Positions 1-8,731 of a DNA stretch of 48,767 nucleotides are shown here, piece by piece. Under the pieces are notes generated by a model that did not search any database, had not been told where the DNA came from, and was given only the letters and a program-made list of their open reading frames with translations. The translations under genes and the position numbers were made by a program. Within the stretch, counting starts at the first letter, position 1; every line of letters starts with the position of its first letter. Source of the stretch: Balneolales bacterium (GTDB lineage Bacteria > Bacteroidota > Rhodothermia > Balneolales > Natronogracilivirgulaceae); the NCBI GenBank assembly GCA_007132495.1, contig SLOL01000019.1:1-48767 (forward strand), in the 5' to 3' direction.

Positions 1-3000
1 ATTGCGCGTCGGGCGTCTCCAGCTGATCTTCCATCAGCTGGAAATACCGTTCTATCAGTTCACGGTAATCTTCTCTGAACCGGGTGTAGTCGGTCTGCTG
101 CACACCGGACCGTATCCTTTCCCGCAGCTCCTCCATAGTCATTTCCGGTACATCACGCGGATCGTAATCTTCGGCCGTCTCCCCAAGTCGTTCTTCCTCG
201 TCTTCATCCCGCTGGTGGACCGATTCCTCTACCTCCAGCATGCGCGATAAGATATTTTGCTGGCGTTCTACCATCAAATCATCGGTGGAACCGCCGCGCA
301 AGTCGTTGATCGCATCCTCCATCTCCTCCGCAAGCCGCTCCATCTCACTCATCAAGCGGTCACCGTCACGACCGCTTCTTCGCTGAAGTTCTCTCATCTG
401 TTCCCGGATCTGGTTTTGCTGCCGAGCCATCTGTTCGAGCCGTTCCATGTGATCATGGGTCAGACGCTCACCTTGCAGATCATTGATGAAATCCTGAATC
501 TGTTGGTTCAGCTGCTGTTGATCCTCTGACATCTGCTGCATCTGCTCCATCATCTGCTGCATGCTCATCTGCCCCTCACCGTCACCGTCACCCATCTGGT
601 CCAGCTGATTGATAAGATCCGCTACCATGGTTCCGACTTCATTGAGTCCGCCGAGTGCCGTGCGCTCCTGTGCAGTGGCGTTGGAGCGGTTTCTTTCAAT
701 GAGATAGTCAATAGCCCGATTCATTTGACGCTCAATTTCACGTTTGCGGTCATTAATTCTGTTGGAAAATTGCGGAATCTCGGTTGAGACACGGTAAAGC
801 GAGTCTGTAATGGCGGTAAATTGGCCGGTGATGTTCCGCTGCCTGCGGGCCTGGTCAATAAAGCCGGGGCTGTTGGATGTAAGTTCCGACGTCTTTCTGG
901 CGACATCCTCCTGCTCTTCGGCAAGCAGCATCAACGTTTCCAGGATATACCGGAGAGCCTGCATGTTAATGGATATGGTTTGTTGCTGCATCTCCTGACG
1001 CATCTGGGCGAGTTGTTGGGACATTTCTTCCATATCCCGGCTCATGTCCTGCTGCCGGCGTCGCAGCTCGTTAGGATCGGATGATTCGTCCTGCATCTGC
1101 TCGATATTTTCCTGAAGCTGTTGATCCAGGTCATCCATCTGCTCCTGCATGTCATCACTGAGCTGCCGGACCTGTTCCTGGCGCCTCTGTGGACTCCTTT
1201 CCGGTAATGCCTGCAGGGTTTCTGAAAGATCCTGCATCTGCTCACGTATTTGCTCTTGCTGGCGCACCTCCTCCTCTTCGTAGGATTCCTGCTCCGACAG
1301 GGTCGATTCGCGCTGAGCCAGATCCTCCAGCATTTGTGAGGCCTTGTCCAGATCGGCATCCAGACGAAGTGACTTGAACAGCTCCATGGTCCGTTCCAGA
1401 CGCTCCCGGTACCGTTCTTCATTGAACTCGATCCGGTCAAGCTGTTCCCGAAGTTCGCTCTGATCAAATTGGCCAAGATTCTCCTGCATCTCTTCCAGCA
1501 GGCGGAGGATCTCGGGGTCGTCTATCTCCTCCATAAGTTGCTGAAGCTCCTGGTAACGCCGCACCGTCTCTTCAGACATGAGCTCCTGCTGCTCCATATC
1601 CCGGGTCAGTTGTTCAAATTGCTCCCGAAGCTCATCAATCTGCTCCTCTATACCCGTTCTCTGATCCTGTATCTCGTCGAGCAACTGAGATTGCTCCCAG
1701 TCATCATCCGGACTTGTACGGATCTCTTCGCGAAGCCGTTCCAGATCTTCCTGCATTCTGCGATAGGAATCTTCTACCTCCGAGAACCGGTTATCGATCT
1801 CTTCTTCTTTTTCTTCCTGATCGAAAAAGCGCGAAGCCAGTGATGGTATTTCGATGGTGTGAACCGATGAGCTGGAGGTCTGGTATCCGCCAAATTCGTT
1901 GTTATCAGTTATTTCGATCCAATATTCCAGGCGATCCATGGCACCCAGCTCCATATTGCTGACATCCCAGTCGTATTCCGCCATACCTCGCGTCCGTTCG
2001 GGTACAGACAGCTCAATGGAACCATCAACAGGCATTTCAACAAACGCTTTGTAAAGCCGGTAGTGGAGTTCGGCCGACGTGAAACCGTGATCATCTTCAT
2101 ACTCATAGAGCAACGGAACCGTCTCGGAGATAAATTCATGAACATGGGAATCCGGGCTCAAGATCTCCACGAAGGGAGGTTGGTCTTCAATAACCGACAA
2201 CCGGAATCGAAACGGATTGTTGTTGTGAAGGTCGTGCCGGTCTCGCATCTCAAAATGGTAACGCTCATCAGAAGCAGCGGTCAGTTCGGCTGTTATGGGT
2301 GGTTCGGGATCAAGTGAGAGCGTGTCGCCGCTGTTTTCCGCGATAAGGTTCAGTGATTCCAGCGGTTTGTTACTGCCTGAAGAAATCCGGATTTCGGATC
2401 CGGCCAGGACCTCCATCCGGTTAAACGGATAGGTCAGGGTATCATTGGATTCACCGGTGTAAGAAGGAGGGTATGAAATGACCGTCAAATCCTGAAGTCT
2501 GGGTAAAAGTTCAACGCGGACATGTGACAGGTCCGTGCGGAAGCCGTCCATCTCCAGGAAATACTCGGCATCCTCAAACAGTTCCGTTTCACGGGAGTAG
2601 TAGATCCCACCATCCTGTCGGGTCATTCCCTGAATGCGAGGCTGGTTTTCCAGTTCCGAGCGTAAACCCAGCCTGACCTGATCCGGCGTATCTCCTTCAA
2701 AATGCACTCTGACCTGGAAGGCGGAACCCTGCTCAATCGTGGTGTCACCCGGGGTAATAGTGAACTCGTACGGGACAGGTTGCTGATAGGAAGACCAGAA
2801 TGTGCTGCTCCGGTAAAAAGCGTCGCCAAAGATGAAAAATCCGGTCATCAACAACAGAAAAGTGGCCGCCGCAGAGAAAGCAGTTTGCTTCATGAGTCCG
2901 GATACAGCATGGGCGTCGGTATCGGCTGTGAGTTTTGATCCCGGATCCTGGCCGGCAATCTCCCTTAGATTTTGCCGGATGGCCTCGTCCAGTAATTCGG

Positions 3001-3367
3001 TGTTCCGAAAACCGGCTTCCGAGTCAGCATCATACCGGGTATGGGAGAGATCAAGAATATGTCGAATTCCGGGAATCCCGATACGGTCGGCGGTGGTGCG
3101 GTAATATTTTGTAAAATCGGGAAGGCGGTACATTTTGTTCACCCACCACCCCGCGGTAATCCCCGCCGCGATGATCAGAATCCAGGATATGCTCTTGACC
3201 CATGGAGACAGGTAAAGCCATTGTTCAGCAACCAGCAAGAGGATGACAAGTCCGGAGATTACGGTAAAACCCGTCAGCAGGATGGCAAGACGCCGGCGCT
3301 TTTCCAGGGTCTGTAGTGCCGACCTGAAACGCTGTTCGATCTGTTTGATATCCGGATAAGCTGACAT
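1..3367 (-). CDS. DUF4175 family membrane coiled-coil protein (3' end outside window)
   Basis: The minus-strand frame is open without a stop from an ATG at 3367 to the window edge, giving about 1122 codons. Two hydrophobic segments lie near residues 35-75, followed by a third near 165-180, so the N-terminus is membrane anchored. Residues about 200-500 look like beta-rich extracytoplasmic domains. From about residue 520 to the edge the protein is almost all charged coiled coil, rich in Gln, Glu and Met with many EQM/QQM repeats. This matches the DUF4175 family of Bacteroidota-related bacteria, which is about 1100 aa long, so only a few residues are probably missing. The function is unknown. 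In relatives such genes often lie near MoxR/DUF58 loci; here the moxR gene is 16 kb away. Confidence is high for the gene and good for the family. Confidence 0.8.
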   Translation of the reverse strand, partial: MSAYPDIKQIEQRFRSALQTLEKRRRLAILLTGFTVISGLVILLLVAEQWLYLSPWVKSISWILIIAAGITAGWWVNKMYRLPDFTKYYRTTADRIGIPGIRHILDLSHTRYDADSEAGFRNTELLDEAIRQNLREIAGQDPGSKLTADTDAHAVSGLMKQTAFSAAATFLLLMTGFFIFGDAFYRSSTFWSSYQQPVPYEFTITPGDTTIEQGSAFQVRVHFEGDTPDQVRLGLRSELENQPRIQGMTRQDGGIYYSRETELFEDAEYFLEMDGFRTDLSHVRVELLPRLQDLTVISYPPSYTGESNDTLTYPFNRMEVLAGSEIRISSGSNKPLESLNLIAENSGDTLSLDPEPPITAELTAASDERYHFEMRDRHDLHNNNPFRFRLSVIEDQPPFVEILSPDSHVHEFISETVPLLYEYEDDHGFTSAELHYRLYKAFVEMPVDGSIELSVPERTRGMAEYDWDVSNMELGAMDRLEYWIEITDNNEFGGYQTSSSSVHTIEIPSLASRFFDQEEKEEEIDNRFSEVEDSYRRMQEDLERLREEIRTSPDDDWEQSQLLDEIQDQRTGIEEQIDELREQFEQLTRDMEQQELMSEETVRRYQELQQLMEEIDDPEILRLLEEMQENLGQFDQSELREQLDRIEFNEERYRERLERTMELFKSLRLDADLDKASQMLEDLAQRESTLSEQESYEEEEVRQQEQIREQMQDLSETLQALPERSPQRRQEQVRQLSDDMQEQMDDLDQQLQENIEQMQDESSDPNELRRRQQDMSRDMEEMSQQLAQMRQEMQQQTISINMQALRYILETLMLLAEEQEDVARKTSELTSNSPGFIDQARRQRNITGQFTAITDSLYRVSTEIPQFSNRINDRKREIERQMNRAIDYLIERNRSNATAQERTALGGLNEVGTMVADLINQLDQMGDGDGEGQMSMQQMMEQMQQMSEDQQQLNQQIQDFINDLQGERLTHDHMERLEQMARQQNQIREQMRELQRRSGRDGDRLMSEMERLAEEMEDAINDLRGGSTDDLMVERQQNILSRMLEVEESVHQRDEDEEERLGETAEDYDPRDVPEMTMEELRERIRSGVQQTDYTRFREDYRELIERYFQLMEDQLETPDAQ

Positions 3368-3431
3368 GAGTTTCTGTTCACTGAAATTGACTACCCATAC
3401 GTTACGATGCAGCGGACTGCTTAGTATCCAC

Positions 3432-4316
3432 TTAATCGGAACTCCACTCATTCAGTGTGCCCGACCATGCTACCTCCGGCCTGTCGGGGTCACCATCCAG
3501 GCGGATGAGCTCATTATGCGGGTCGTGTTGAAGATACAGGTAGATATCATCGCGTATGCAGCGGCCGAAAACGCTGCTTTTCTCTTCGAATGTGTTCAAG
3601 GGCCTGGTGTCAAAGCCCATAACCCAGGGAAGCGGAAGGTGTAGGGTGGTAGGCAGTAGATCAGCGGCGAACAGAAGCCGGCGGCTGCCGTCCGACAACA
3701 ACGGCAGCTGCTGACCGTCGGTATGTCCGTGGACAACTTCAATTTCAAAACCCGGTTCATAGACGTGTTGGTCGTCAATTTGTCTGATCAAGCCGGACCC
3801 GGACAGTGGATTGATGTTATCCGGCAGGAAACTGGCTTTCTCCCGGACATTGGGATTCATGACATTGCTCCACTGGTCCTGGTGTACCCAGTGCCGGGCT
3901 CCCGTAAAGACCGGTACAAGATTGTCCTCCGCATTTCGTGTTACAGCACCACCGCAATGGTCGAAATGCAGATGGGTGAAGACCACGTCCGTGATGTCGG
4001 ATGGCGAAAAACCATGTTCCGCCAGAGACCGGTCGAGCCGGTATTCCGAAAAGTCCAGCTTGTAAATTGCGGAAAACTTGTCATCAAACTTGTGTCCGAT
4101 ACCGGTATCGATCAGATAAACGCGGTCGGTAGCCGTAGAATGGATCAGCAGGCAGCGCGCCGTCAACAGGATGCGGTTTTTATCATCAGGCTCGGCATAT
4201 TTCGACCATAACGGTTTGGGTACGACACCAAACATGGCACCGCCATCCAGCCGGAACCGGCCGGTTTCAACAGTGAATAATCTGAAACTTCCCAGTGCAG
4301 CAGTACTGAGTGCCAT
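3432..4316 (-). CDS. MBL-fold metallo-hydrolase
   Basis: This 294 aa protein has the metallo-beta-lactamase signature THLHFDH at residues 114-120, followed by CGG. A second His motif (VVHGHTDG) lies near residue 205 and an Asp (FAADLLP) near 235. These are the expected ligands of a two-metal centre. The overall pattern resembles the quorum-quenching lactonase / glyoxalase II-like branch, but the substrate cannot be told from sequence. No signal peptide is visible, so it should be cytoplasmic. It lies 64 bp upstream of the DUF4175 gene on the same strand and may be co-transcribed with it. The ATG at 4316 is the first good start and gives the usual family length. Confidence 0.85.
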   Translation of the reverse strand: MALSTAALGSFRLFTVETGRFRLDGGAMFGVVPKPLWSKYAEPDDKNRILLTARCLLIHSTATDRVYLIDTGIGHKFDDKFSAIYKLDFSEYRLDRSLAEHGFSPSDITDVVFTHLHFDHCGGAVTRNAEDNLVPVFTGARHWVHQDQWSNVMNPNVREKASFLPDNINPLSGSGLIRQIDDQHVYEPGFEIEVVHGHTDGQQLPLLSDGSRRLLFAADLLPTTLHLPLPWVMGFDTRPLNTFEEKSSVFGRCIRDDIYLYLQHDPHNELIRLDGDPDRPEVAWSGTLNEWSSD

Positions 4317-4402
4317 TGATATCTATATTTTATTTCGAAAAACCGGTAAAGGTTTTATAAAAGTCAGATGATTAAAACAGATTTTTCAGATCCGAAAATA
4401 TG

Positions 4403-4738
4403 TTAAATTTTATCTCGCAGATGGAACAGGAAGTCCCTTACACGACTCAGGTCGCGGGTCAGCTCGTGAGAAAGTTCAGCCGGCTTTTGTTGATCATCCG
4501 GACTGTTTTTTTGTCTTTTCAGTTCTTTTCGGGCACCTGCAGTAGAGTATTTCTTCGTTTGAATAAGTTCTTTGAGCGTCAATATGGTCTGGATATCGCG
4601 CTCTTTGTATACCCTTTTTCCGGCCCGGTTTTTGTCCGGACTCAACTCGTTAAACAGTGACTCCCAGTATCTGAGAACATGAGGCTCCACACCGGTCAAA
4701 CGGGAAGTTTCACCAATGGAATAGTAGAGTTTTTTCAT
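4403..4738 (-). CDS. MerR family transcriptional regulator
   Basis: This 111 aa protein has an N-terminal MerR winged helix-turn-helix: YSIGETSRLTGV (residues 6-17), then LRYWE (22-26) and the wing RVYKERDI (42-49). A short helical C-terminal part (about 70-111) has no effector-binding domain and no metal-binding Cys residues. This short single-domain type is common in Bacteroidota, where the ligand is usually unknown. It is transcribed divergently from the glycosyltransferase gene starting at 4797; the 58 bp between them must hold both promoters, so autoregulation or control of the neighbour is possible. No target can be assigned. Confidence 0.85.
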   Translation of the reverse strand: MKKLYYSIGETSRLTGVEPHVLRYWESLFNELSPDKNRAGKRVYKERDIQTILTLKELIQTKKYSTAGARKELKRQKNSPDDQQKPAELSHELTRDLSRVRDFLFHLRDKI

Positions 4739-4796
4739 TTTTCGGATATTTGTAGTTACTATAAACCGAATGATAGCAAATTAACTACTTGAAAAT

Positions 4797-5837
4797 TTGA
4801 CAAAAAGTAAAATAAACAAAGAACCCTTTGTAAGCATTGTTGTTCCGTTGTTCAACGAGGTGGATTCCCTCGATGAACTGGTCACCGCTGTTGACAGGGC
4901 CATGGCCGGTCACAGGCCTTATGAGATCATCCTGGTTGATGACGGTTCTACCGATGATTCATGGGACAAAATATGTGAACTGGCAGACAAATCAACAAAT
5001 ATTCTCGGAATACGTTTTCGGAGAAATTACGGGAAAAGCGCTGCACTTCAACTGGGTTTTCGTAAAGCGAGGGCCCGGTACGTTGCAACCATGGATGCGG
5101 ATCTGCAGGATGACCCCATGGAAATTCCCGAGATGATTCGCATGATGGAGGAGCAGAAACTTGATCTTGTGAGCGGATGGAAGAAAAAACGTTACGATCC
5201 CATCAGCAAAACCATTCCATCCCGCTTCTTTAATTATGTGACGTCGCTTACAACGGGGATAGATCTCCATGATTTTAACTGTGGATTGAAAGTATATCGC
5301 AGTGAAGTGGTCAAACACCTCACACTTTACAGCGAGCTTCATCGCTATATCCCTTATCTGGTAAAACAGCAGGGGTTCGATCGCATTGACGAAAAAGTGG
5401 TCCAGCATCATCCCCGGAAATTCGGAGAGTCGAAATTCGGTCTGTCCCGGTTCATTAAAGGGTTTCTCGACCTGGTTACATTGCTGTTTCTGGGTCATTA
5501 TATGAAGCGGCCCATGCATTTTTTCGGCGGACTGGGATCCCTCTTCTTACTGGTTGGCGGCGGAATTACCATCTATCTGACCATAATGAGGCTGTTTTTC
5601 GAGGTCTATCTGACCGGCAGGCCTTTGTTTCTGTTTGGTATTCTGTTTTTACTTCTGGGAGTACAGTTTTTCTCGATCGGTTTCCTGGGTGAACTGTTTA
5701 CTCAAAACCGGATTGGAACCCATGGTGACCCCGTGAATATATCGGATAGCAGGGGCTTTGAAAACGGGGAAGAGGTGTCCGTGAAGGTTGGCAATGAATA
5801 TAAAGAGGGGGCCGGAGACCGCCGGGGACATGAGTAA
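4797..5837 (+). CDS. Glycosyltransferase family 2, DPM1/GtrB-like, membrane-bound
   Basis: This 346 aa protein transfers sugars from nucleotide sugars, probably to a polyprenyl-phosphate carrier. It has the GT-A fold: VSIVVPLFNE (12-21), LVDDGSTDDSW (46-56) and the metal-binding DADLQDDP (100-107). HHPRKFGESKF follows around residue 203, and two C-terminal membrane segments lie at about 240-265 and 275-300, as in polyprenyl-phosphate mannose/glucose synthases. The start is a TTG, since no ATG lies before the conserved domain. Its stop overlaps the start of the next gene (ATGAGTAA), so the two are translationally coupled and likely act in the same lipid-linked glycan pathway. Confidence 0.88.
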   Translation: MTKSKINKEPFVSIVVPLFNEVDSLDELVTAVDRAMAGHRPYEIILVDDGSTDDSWDKICELADKSTNILGIRFRRNYGKSAALQLGFRKARARYVATMDADLQDDPMEIPEMIRMMEEQKLDLVSGWKKKRYDPISKTIPSRFFNYVTSLTTGIDLHDFNCGLKVYRSEVVKHLTLYSELHRYIPYLVKQQGFDRIDEKVVQHHPRKFGESKFGLSRFIKGFLDLVTLLFLGHYMKRPMHFFGGLGSLFLLVGGGITIYLTIMRLFFEVYLTGRPLFLFGILFLLLGVQFFSIGFLGELFTQNRIGTHGDPVNISDSRGFENGEEVSVKVGNEYKEGAGDRRGHE

Positions 5838-6684
5838 AATTGCATACGACCCTACCAAAGACCGCTTCGCCCGGTGGATTCGGCGCTCGCGGTTGCTCCG
5901 GACACTCTTTTATAAAACACTGGACCTCTTTTTTCTGCGGAGCTGGTATGTCAGGACCGCTCTGCGCAAGCATTACAGCCGGCACTTTTCCAGGCATGAA
6001 CGGCTTGACATCCTTGACGCCGGCAGCGGTTTCGGGCAATATGACCGGTTTATGCTCAGGACCTTTCCCAATGCCGTCATTCACGCTATCGATATCAAGG
6101 ATGATTATCTGGATGACTGCCGATATTACTTCGGGAAAGAGATCAAACGGGGCCGCATCCGGTTTGAAAAGCGGGATTTGGTTACTGACGAACTGCCGGA
6201 AGCATCATATGACCTGGTAATCTGTGTTGATGTACTCGAACATATCAGAGAGGATGTGCAGGTGATGATGCGGCTGAGAGCGTCACTGCGCCCCGGAGGA
6301 CTCTTCATAATGCACTCTCCTTCTCATTATTCCGAAGAAGATGCCGGCGATGATGAGTTTTTTGTGGATGAACATGCGCGAGCAGGCTACTCACGGGAGG
6401 ATTTGTCCGATAAGCTGATCCGTGCCGGATTGGAACCGGTCACCCTCAACTACTCTTACGGGAAATGGGGACATCGGGCATGGGTGATGCTCATAAAAAT
6501 ACCCATGCTCTGGTTCACCCGATTCGGGATGATAACTCTTATCTGGCTGCCGTTTTACTACCTCCTGACCCTGTTACCGGGTACTGCTATGATGGCTGTC
6601 GATCGCCGGCAGGAGAATCACCGGGGAACGGGTATCCTGGGGATTGCTCGCAAACCGAAGCAGGATCTTCCATACTCTTCTTGA
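5830..6684 (+). CDS. Class I SAM-dependent methyltransferase
   Basis: This 284 aa protein has the Rossmann SAM-binding motif ILDAGSGFGQ at residues 61-70, an acidic residue ending strand 2 (HAIDIKDDY), and a post-motif ICVDVLEHI typical of methyltransferase family 11. A basic, hydrophobic N-terminus (about 12-48) and a hydrophobic stretch near 220-255 suggest membrane association. The ATG at 5830 is preferred because it overlaps the upstream stop by 8 bases, which is typical of coupling; an in-frame TTG at 5788 would add 14 residues that do not look conserved. The partner glycosyltransferase suggests a lipid or glycan substrate, but this is inference. Confidence 0.85.
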   Translation: MSKIAYDPTKDRFARWIRRSRLLRTLFYKTLDLFFLRSWYVRTALRKHYSRHFSRHERLDILDAGSGFGQYDRFMLRTFPNAVIHAIDIKDDYLDDCRYYFGKEIKRGRIRFEKRDLVTDELPEASYDLVICVDVLEHIREDVQVMMRLRASLRPGGLFIMHSPSHYSEEDAGDDEFFVDEHARAGYSREDLSDKLIRAGLEPVTLNYSYGKWGHRAWVMLIKIPMLWFTRFGMITLIWLPFYYLLTLLPGTAMMAVDRRQENHRGTGILGIARKPKQDLPYSS

Positions 6685-6752
6685 ATGCGGGATAACCGGC
6701 GGCTTTGTCTGGTGGAACGATCTCACCCGCCGGGAATCTGCAGGTCTGTAAA

Positions 6753-6787
6753 AAAAAGCCCGGCTTTCCTGGAAAACCGGGCTTTTT
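6753..6787. terminator. Two-way intrinsic terminator between methyltransferase and tRNA cluster
   Basis: The hairpin AAAAAGCCCGG / CCGGGCTTTTT has a T-run on both strands. On the plus strand it ends the glycosyltransferase-methyltransferase operon. On the minus strand, where the T-tract is longer, it ends the tRNA transcript. Confidence 0.9.
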
Positions 6788-6788
6788 G

Positions 6789-6861
6789 TACCGCGTACGG
6801 GATTCGAACCCGTGCTACCGCCGTGAAAGGGCGGCGTCCTGGACCCCTAGACGAACGCGGC
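6789..6861 (-). tRNA. tRNA-Glu(UUC), last gene of the cluster
   Basis: A full cloverleaf can be drawn, with a 7 bp acceptor stem (first pair G-U), an anticodon stem CCGCC/GGCGG around loop CTTTCAC (anticodon TTC), and a T-loop TTCGAAT. CCA is not encoded. This copy differs from the second tRNA-Glu only in the D-arm (AGGGGTCCAGG here). The terminator follows almost immediately. Confidence 0.95.
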
Positions 6862-6875
6862 ATTACTACCAAATG

Positions 6876-6950
6876 GGAGCCCAATGGGATTTGAACCCAC
6901 GGCCTCCAGGGCCACAACCTGGCGCTCTAACCAACTGAGCTATGGGCTCC
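6876..6950 (-). tRNA. tRNA-His(GUG)
   Basis: A full cloverleaf with anticodon loop TTGTGGC (GTG). The extra 5' G (position -1, base 6950) is encoded and faces C73 (base 6876), the hallmark of tRNA-His. CCA is not fully encoded. Confidence 0.95.
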
Positions 6951-6966
6951 ATGATCGACATTCGTG

Positions 6967-7039
6967 TACCGCGTACGGGATTCGAACCCGTGCTACCGCC
7001 GTGAAAGGGCGGCGTCCTAGGCCTCTAGACGAACGCGGC
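6967..7039 (-). tRNA. tRNA-Glu(UUC), second copy
   Basis: Identical acceptor, anticodon and T arms to the copy at 6789-6861, but the D-arm reads AGAGGCCTAGG. The anticodon is TTC and CCA is not encoded. Two copies so close together suggest a tandem duplication with drift in the D-loop. Confidence 0.95.
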
Positions 7040-7059
7040 AGGCATATGCAAAATAACTG

Positions 7060-7130
7060 AGGCGACAGGCGGATTCGAACCGCCGTACGAGGTTTTGCAG
7101 ACCTCTGCCTAGCCACTCGGCCATGTCGCC
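7060..7130 (-). tRNA. tRNA-Cys(GCA)
   Basis: The anticodon stem GAGGT/ACCTC surrounds loop CTGCAAA (anticodon GCA). The discriminator base is U73, as expected for tRNA-Cys. The acceptor stem GGCGACA/TGTCGCC is perfect. Confidence 0.95.
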
Positions 7131-7146
7131 AATAAAACGGTTTCTG

Positions 7147-7220
7147 TACGCCCGACAGGACTCGAACCTGTAACCTACTGCTTAGAAGGCAGTTGCTCTA
7201 TCCGGTTGAGCTACGGGCGC
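7147..7220 (-). tRNA. tRNA-Arg(UCU)
   Basis: The anticodon stem ACTGC/GCAGT surrounds loop CTTCTAA (anticodon TCT). The D-arm and T-arm (TTCGAGT) are normal. The acceptor stem GCGCCCG/CGGGCGT begins with a G-U pair, as in the two tRNA-Glu genes. Confidence 0.95.
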
Positions 7221-7304
7221 CTGTGTAAAATCCAATACGCCGATATGCAGCCTCAGTTCTAATGGCAAACCGGTGATATCGACTGTTTTTTTGGATCCAT
7301 GATG

Positions 7305-7379
7305 TCGGGGCGACAGGATTTGAACCTGCGACCCTCTGCTCCCAAAGCAGATGCGCTACCGGGCTGCGCTACGCCCCGA
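7305..7379 (-). tRNA. tRNA-Pro(UGG), first gene of the cluster
   Basis: The anticodon stem TCTGC/GCAGA surrounds loop TTTGGGA (anticodon TGG). The acceptor stem CGGGGCG/CGCCCCG starts with the C-G pair usual for bacterial tRNA-Pro, and the discriminator is A73. Confidence 0.95.
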
Positions 7380-7506
7380 TTCATTTTCAACCGAATGAGT
7401 ACAACTTTTTAATGTCGATCGCTACCTGGTCAGTAAATACAAAGAACGCTCACTTAACCGGATATGAATTATCAGTATCAGAAAGCTTCCGGTTTTGCAA
7501 AGATTA

Positions 7507-7537
7507 CAAAGATAACGGAAATTCAAAATCAAATCAA
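7507..7537 (-). promoter_or_regulatory. Bacteroidota-type promoter of the tRNA cluster
   Basis: On the minus strand, TTG (7537-7535) is followed after exactly 20 bases by TATCTTTG (7514-7507), a full match to the Bacteroidota -7 consensus TAnnTTTG with its -33 TTG. It lies between the stop of the upstream glycosyltransferase and tRNA-Pro and would give a leader of about 120 nt. Confidence 0.6.
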
Positions 7538-7564
7538 TGTCGGATCACTGCTAAATTATACCAT

Positions 7565-8635
7565 CTATTTATAGAACGTTTTTTCAAACGCCCGGGGTTC
7601 TTTCCTGCGGAACAGGTGGATCAGTACCCATGCATGGAGGAGCCCGAGTCCGTATCCGCAAAGCTGGCAAAACGCCGCAGGTGGAACGCGTAACGACGCC
7701 GATATATTTTTCATTCGACGATAAGCGTCCATAAAAAGGATAAGGATAAGCAGCCCGATCGGGTACCAGGGTACGGTAGTACCTGAAGGGAGGAGGAGGA
7801 TTGCGATGGCAAGATAGAGTACAAAAAGCGAGGGGAGCAGGTGGAGCGGTTTCATGGTGTGCGGATGGAGTTGATTTAATACAACACGGGCCATTCCGGA
7901 GTTGTAAACCTGTTTGAAGAACTTGATCAGATCGGTTCTTCGTTTATGATAGACCCAGGCATCTTTGAGCAGGCGGGAGCGGAAGCCGGCAGCATGCAAT
8001 CTCATGCTCAACTCCAGATCTTCACCAAATCGCAACGATGAGAAGCCCCCAACATCTTCAAAACACATTTTCCTGATTCCCATATTGAAGCTGCGCGGAT
8101 AGTAACGGTCGAGATTCCGCTCCCCTCCGCGAATACCACCGGTGGTGAAAAAGGATGTCATCGTATAATCAATAGCCTTTTGGGTAGCTGTAAAATCAGT
8201 AGAAGCCCTGTCGGGGCCACCGTAAAAATCTACTCCCTTTTGTGATAGAGCTGATGTAACTGCGTCAAAATACCCTTCCGGAATAACACAATCCGAATCA
8301 AAAAAGATAAGCCAGTCCCCTTTGGCCGCCCGGGCACCGGTGTTTCTGGCAGCAGCCGGACCCGCGTTTTTCTGCTGCAGATATCGTATATTCAGGTTTT
8401 TTTCAAAGCGACGGCAAACCCTTTCAGATGTGACTTCGGACCCATCCTCAACGACAATTATTTCCGTGAGTTCATATGCGTTAGTCAGACGCTCGGGAGG
8501 TGATTTCATAACTGATGAAAGACTCTGGAGCAACTCCTGCAGTTCATCAGGCCGGTTGAAAACCGGTATGATGACCGAATATCGAGGGGGGATCTGCGTT
8601 GTTGACAAAGTTGCGAACGGTTGGGATGTGAACAT
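7565..8635 (-). CDS. Glycosyltransferase family 2 with C-terminal membrane segments
   Basis: This 356 aa protein (364 aa if the upstream TTG at 8659 is used) has a GT-A fold: YSVIIPVFNRP at 19-29, VVEDGSE and the metal-binding DSD (FFDSDCVIPEG) near residue 105, then GEDLELSMRLHAAGF near 225. Two hydrophobic segments near 285-330 anchor the C-terminus to the membrane. It belongs to the large GT2 group that elongates surface glycans; donor and acceptor are unknown. I chose the ATG at 8635 because conserved sequence starts well after it, and neither candidate has a convincing ribosome binding site. It is transcribed alone and divergently from the secreted protein gene at 8732. Confidence 0.85.
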   Translation of the reverse strand: MFTSQPFATLSTTQIPPRYSVIIPVFNRPDELQELLQSLSSVMKSPPERLTNAYELTEIIVVEDGSEVTSERVCRRFEKNLNIRYLQQKNAGPAAARNTGARAAKGDWLIFFDSDCVIPEGYFDAVTSALSQKGVDFYGGPDRASTDFTATQKAIDYTMTSFFTTGGIRGGERNLDRYYPRSFNMGIRKMCFEDVGGFSSLRFGEDLELSMRLHAAGFRSRLLKDAWVYHKRRTDLIKFFKQVYNSGMARVVLNQLHPHTMKPLHLLPSLFVLYLAIAILLLPSGTTVPWYPIGLLILILFMDAYRRMKNISASLRVPPAAFCQLCGYGLGLLHAWVLIHLFRRKEPRAFEKTFYK

Positions 8636-8731
8636 TTCTGAATTTGGGAATGTTAGCAAATCATAGCATGAAATGCTTTAATCCGTTTGGCCGGCTTTCG
8701 GTCCCGAAATTAATAATAACTCCGTTTGTTT

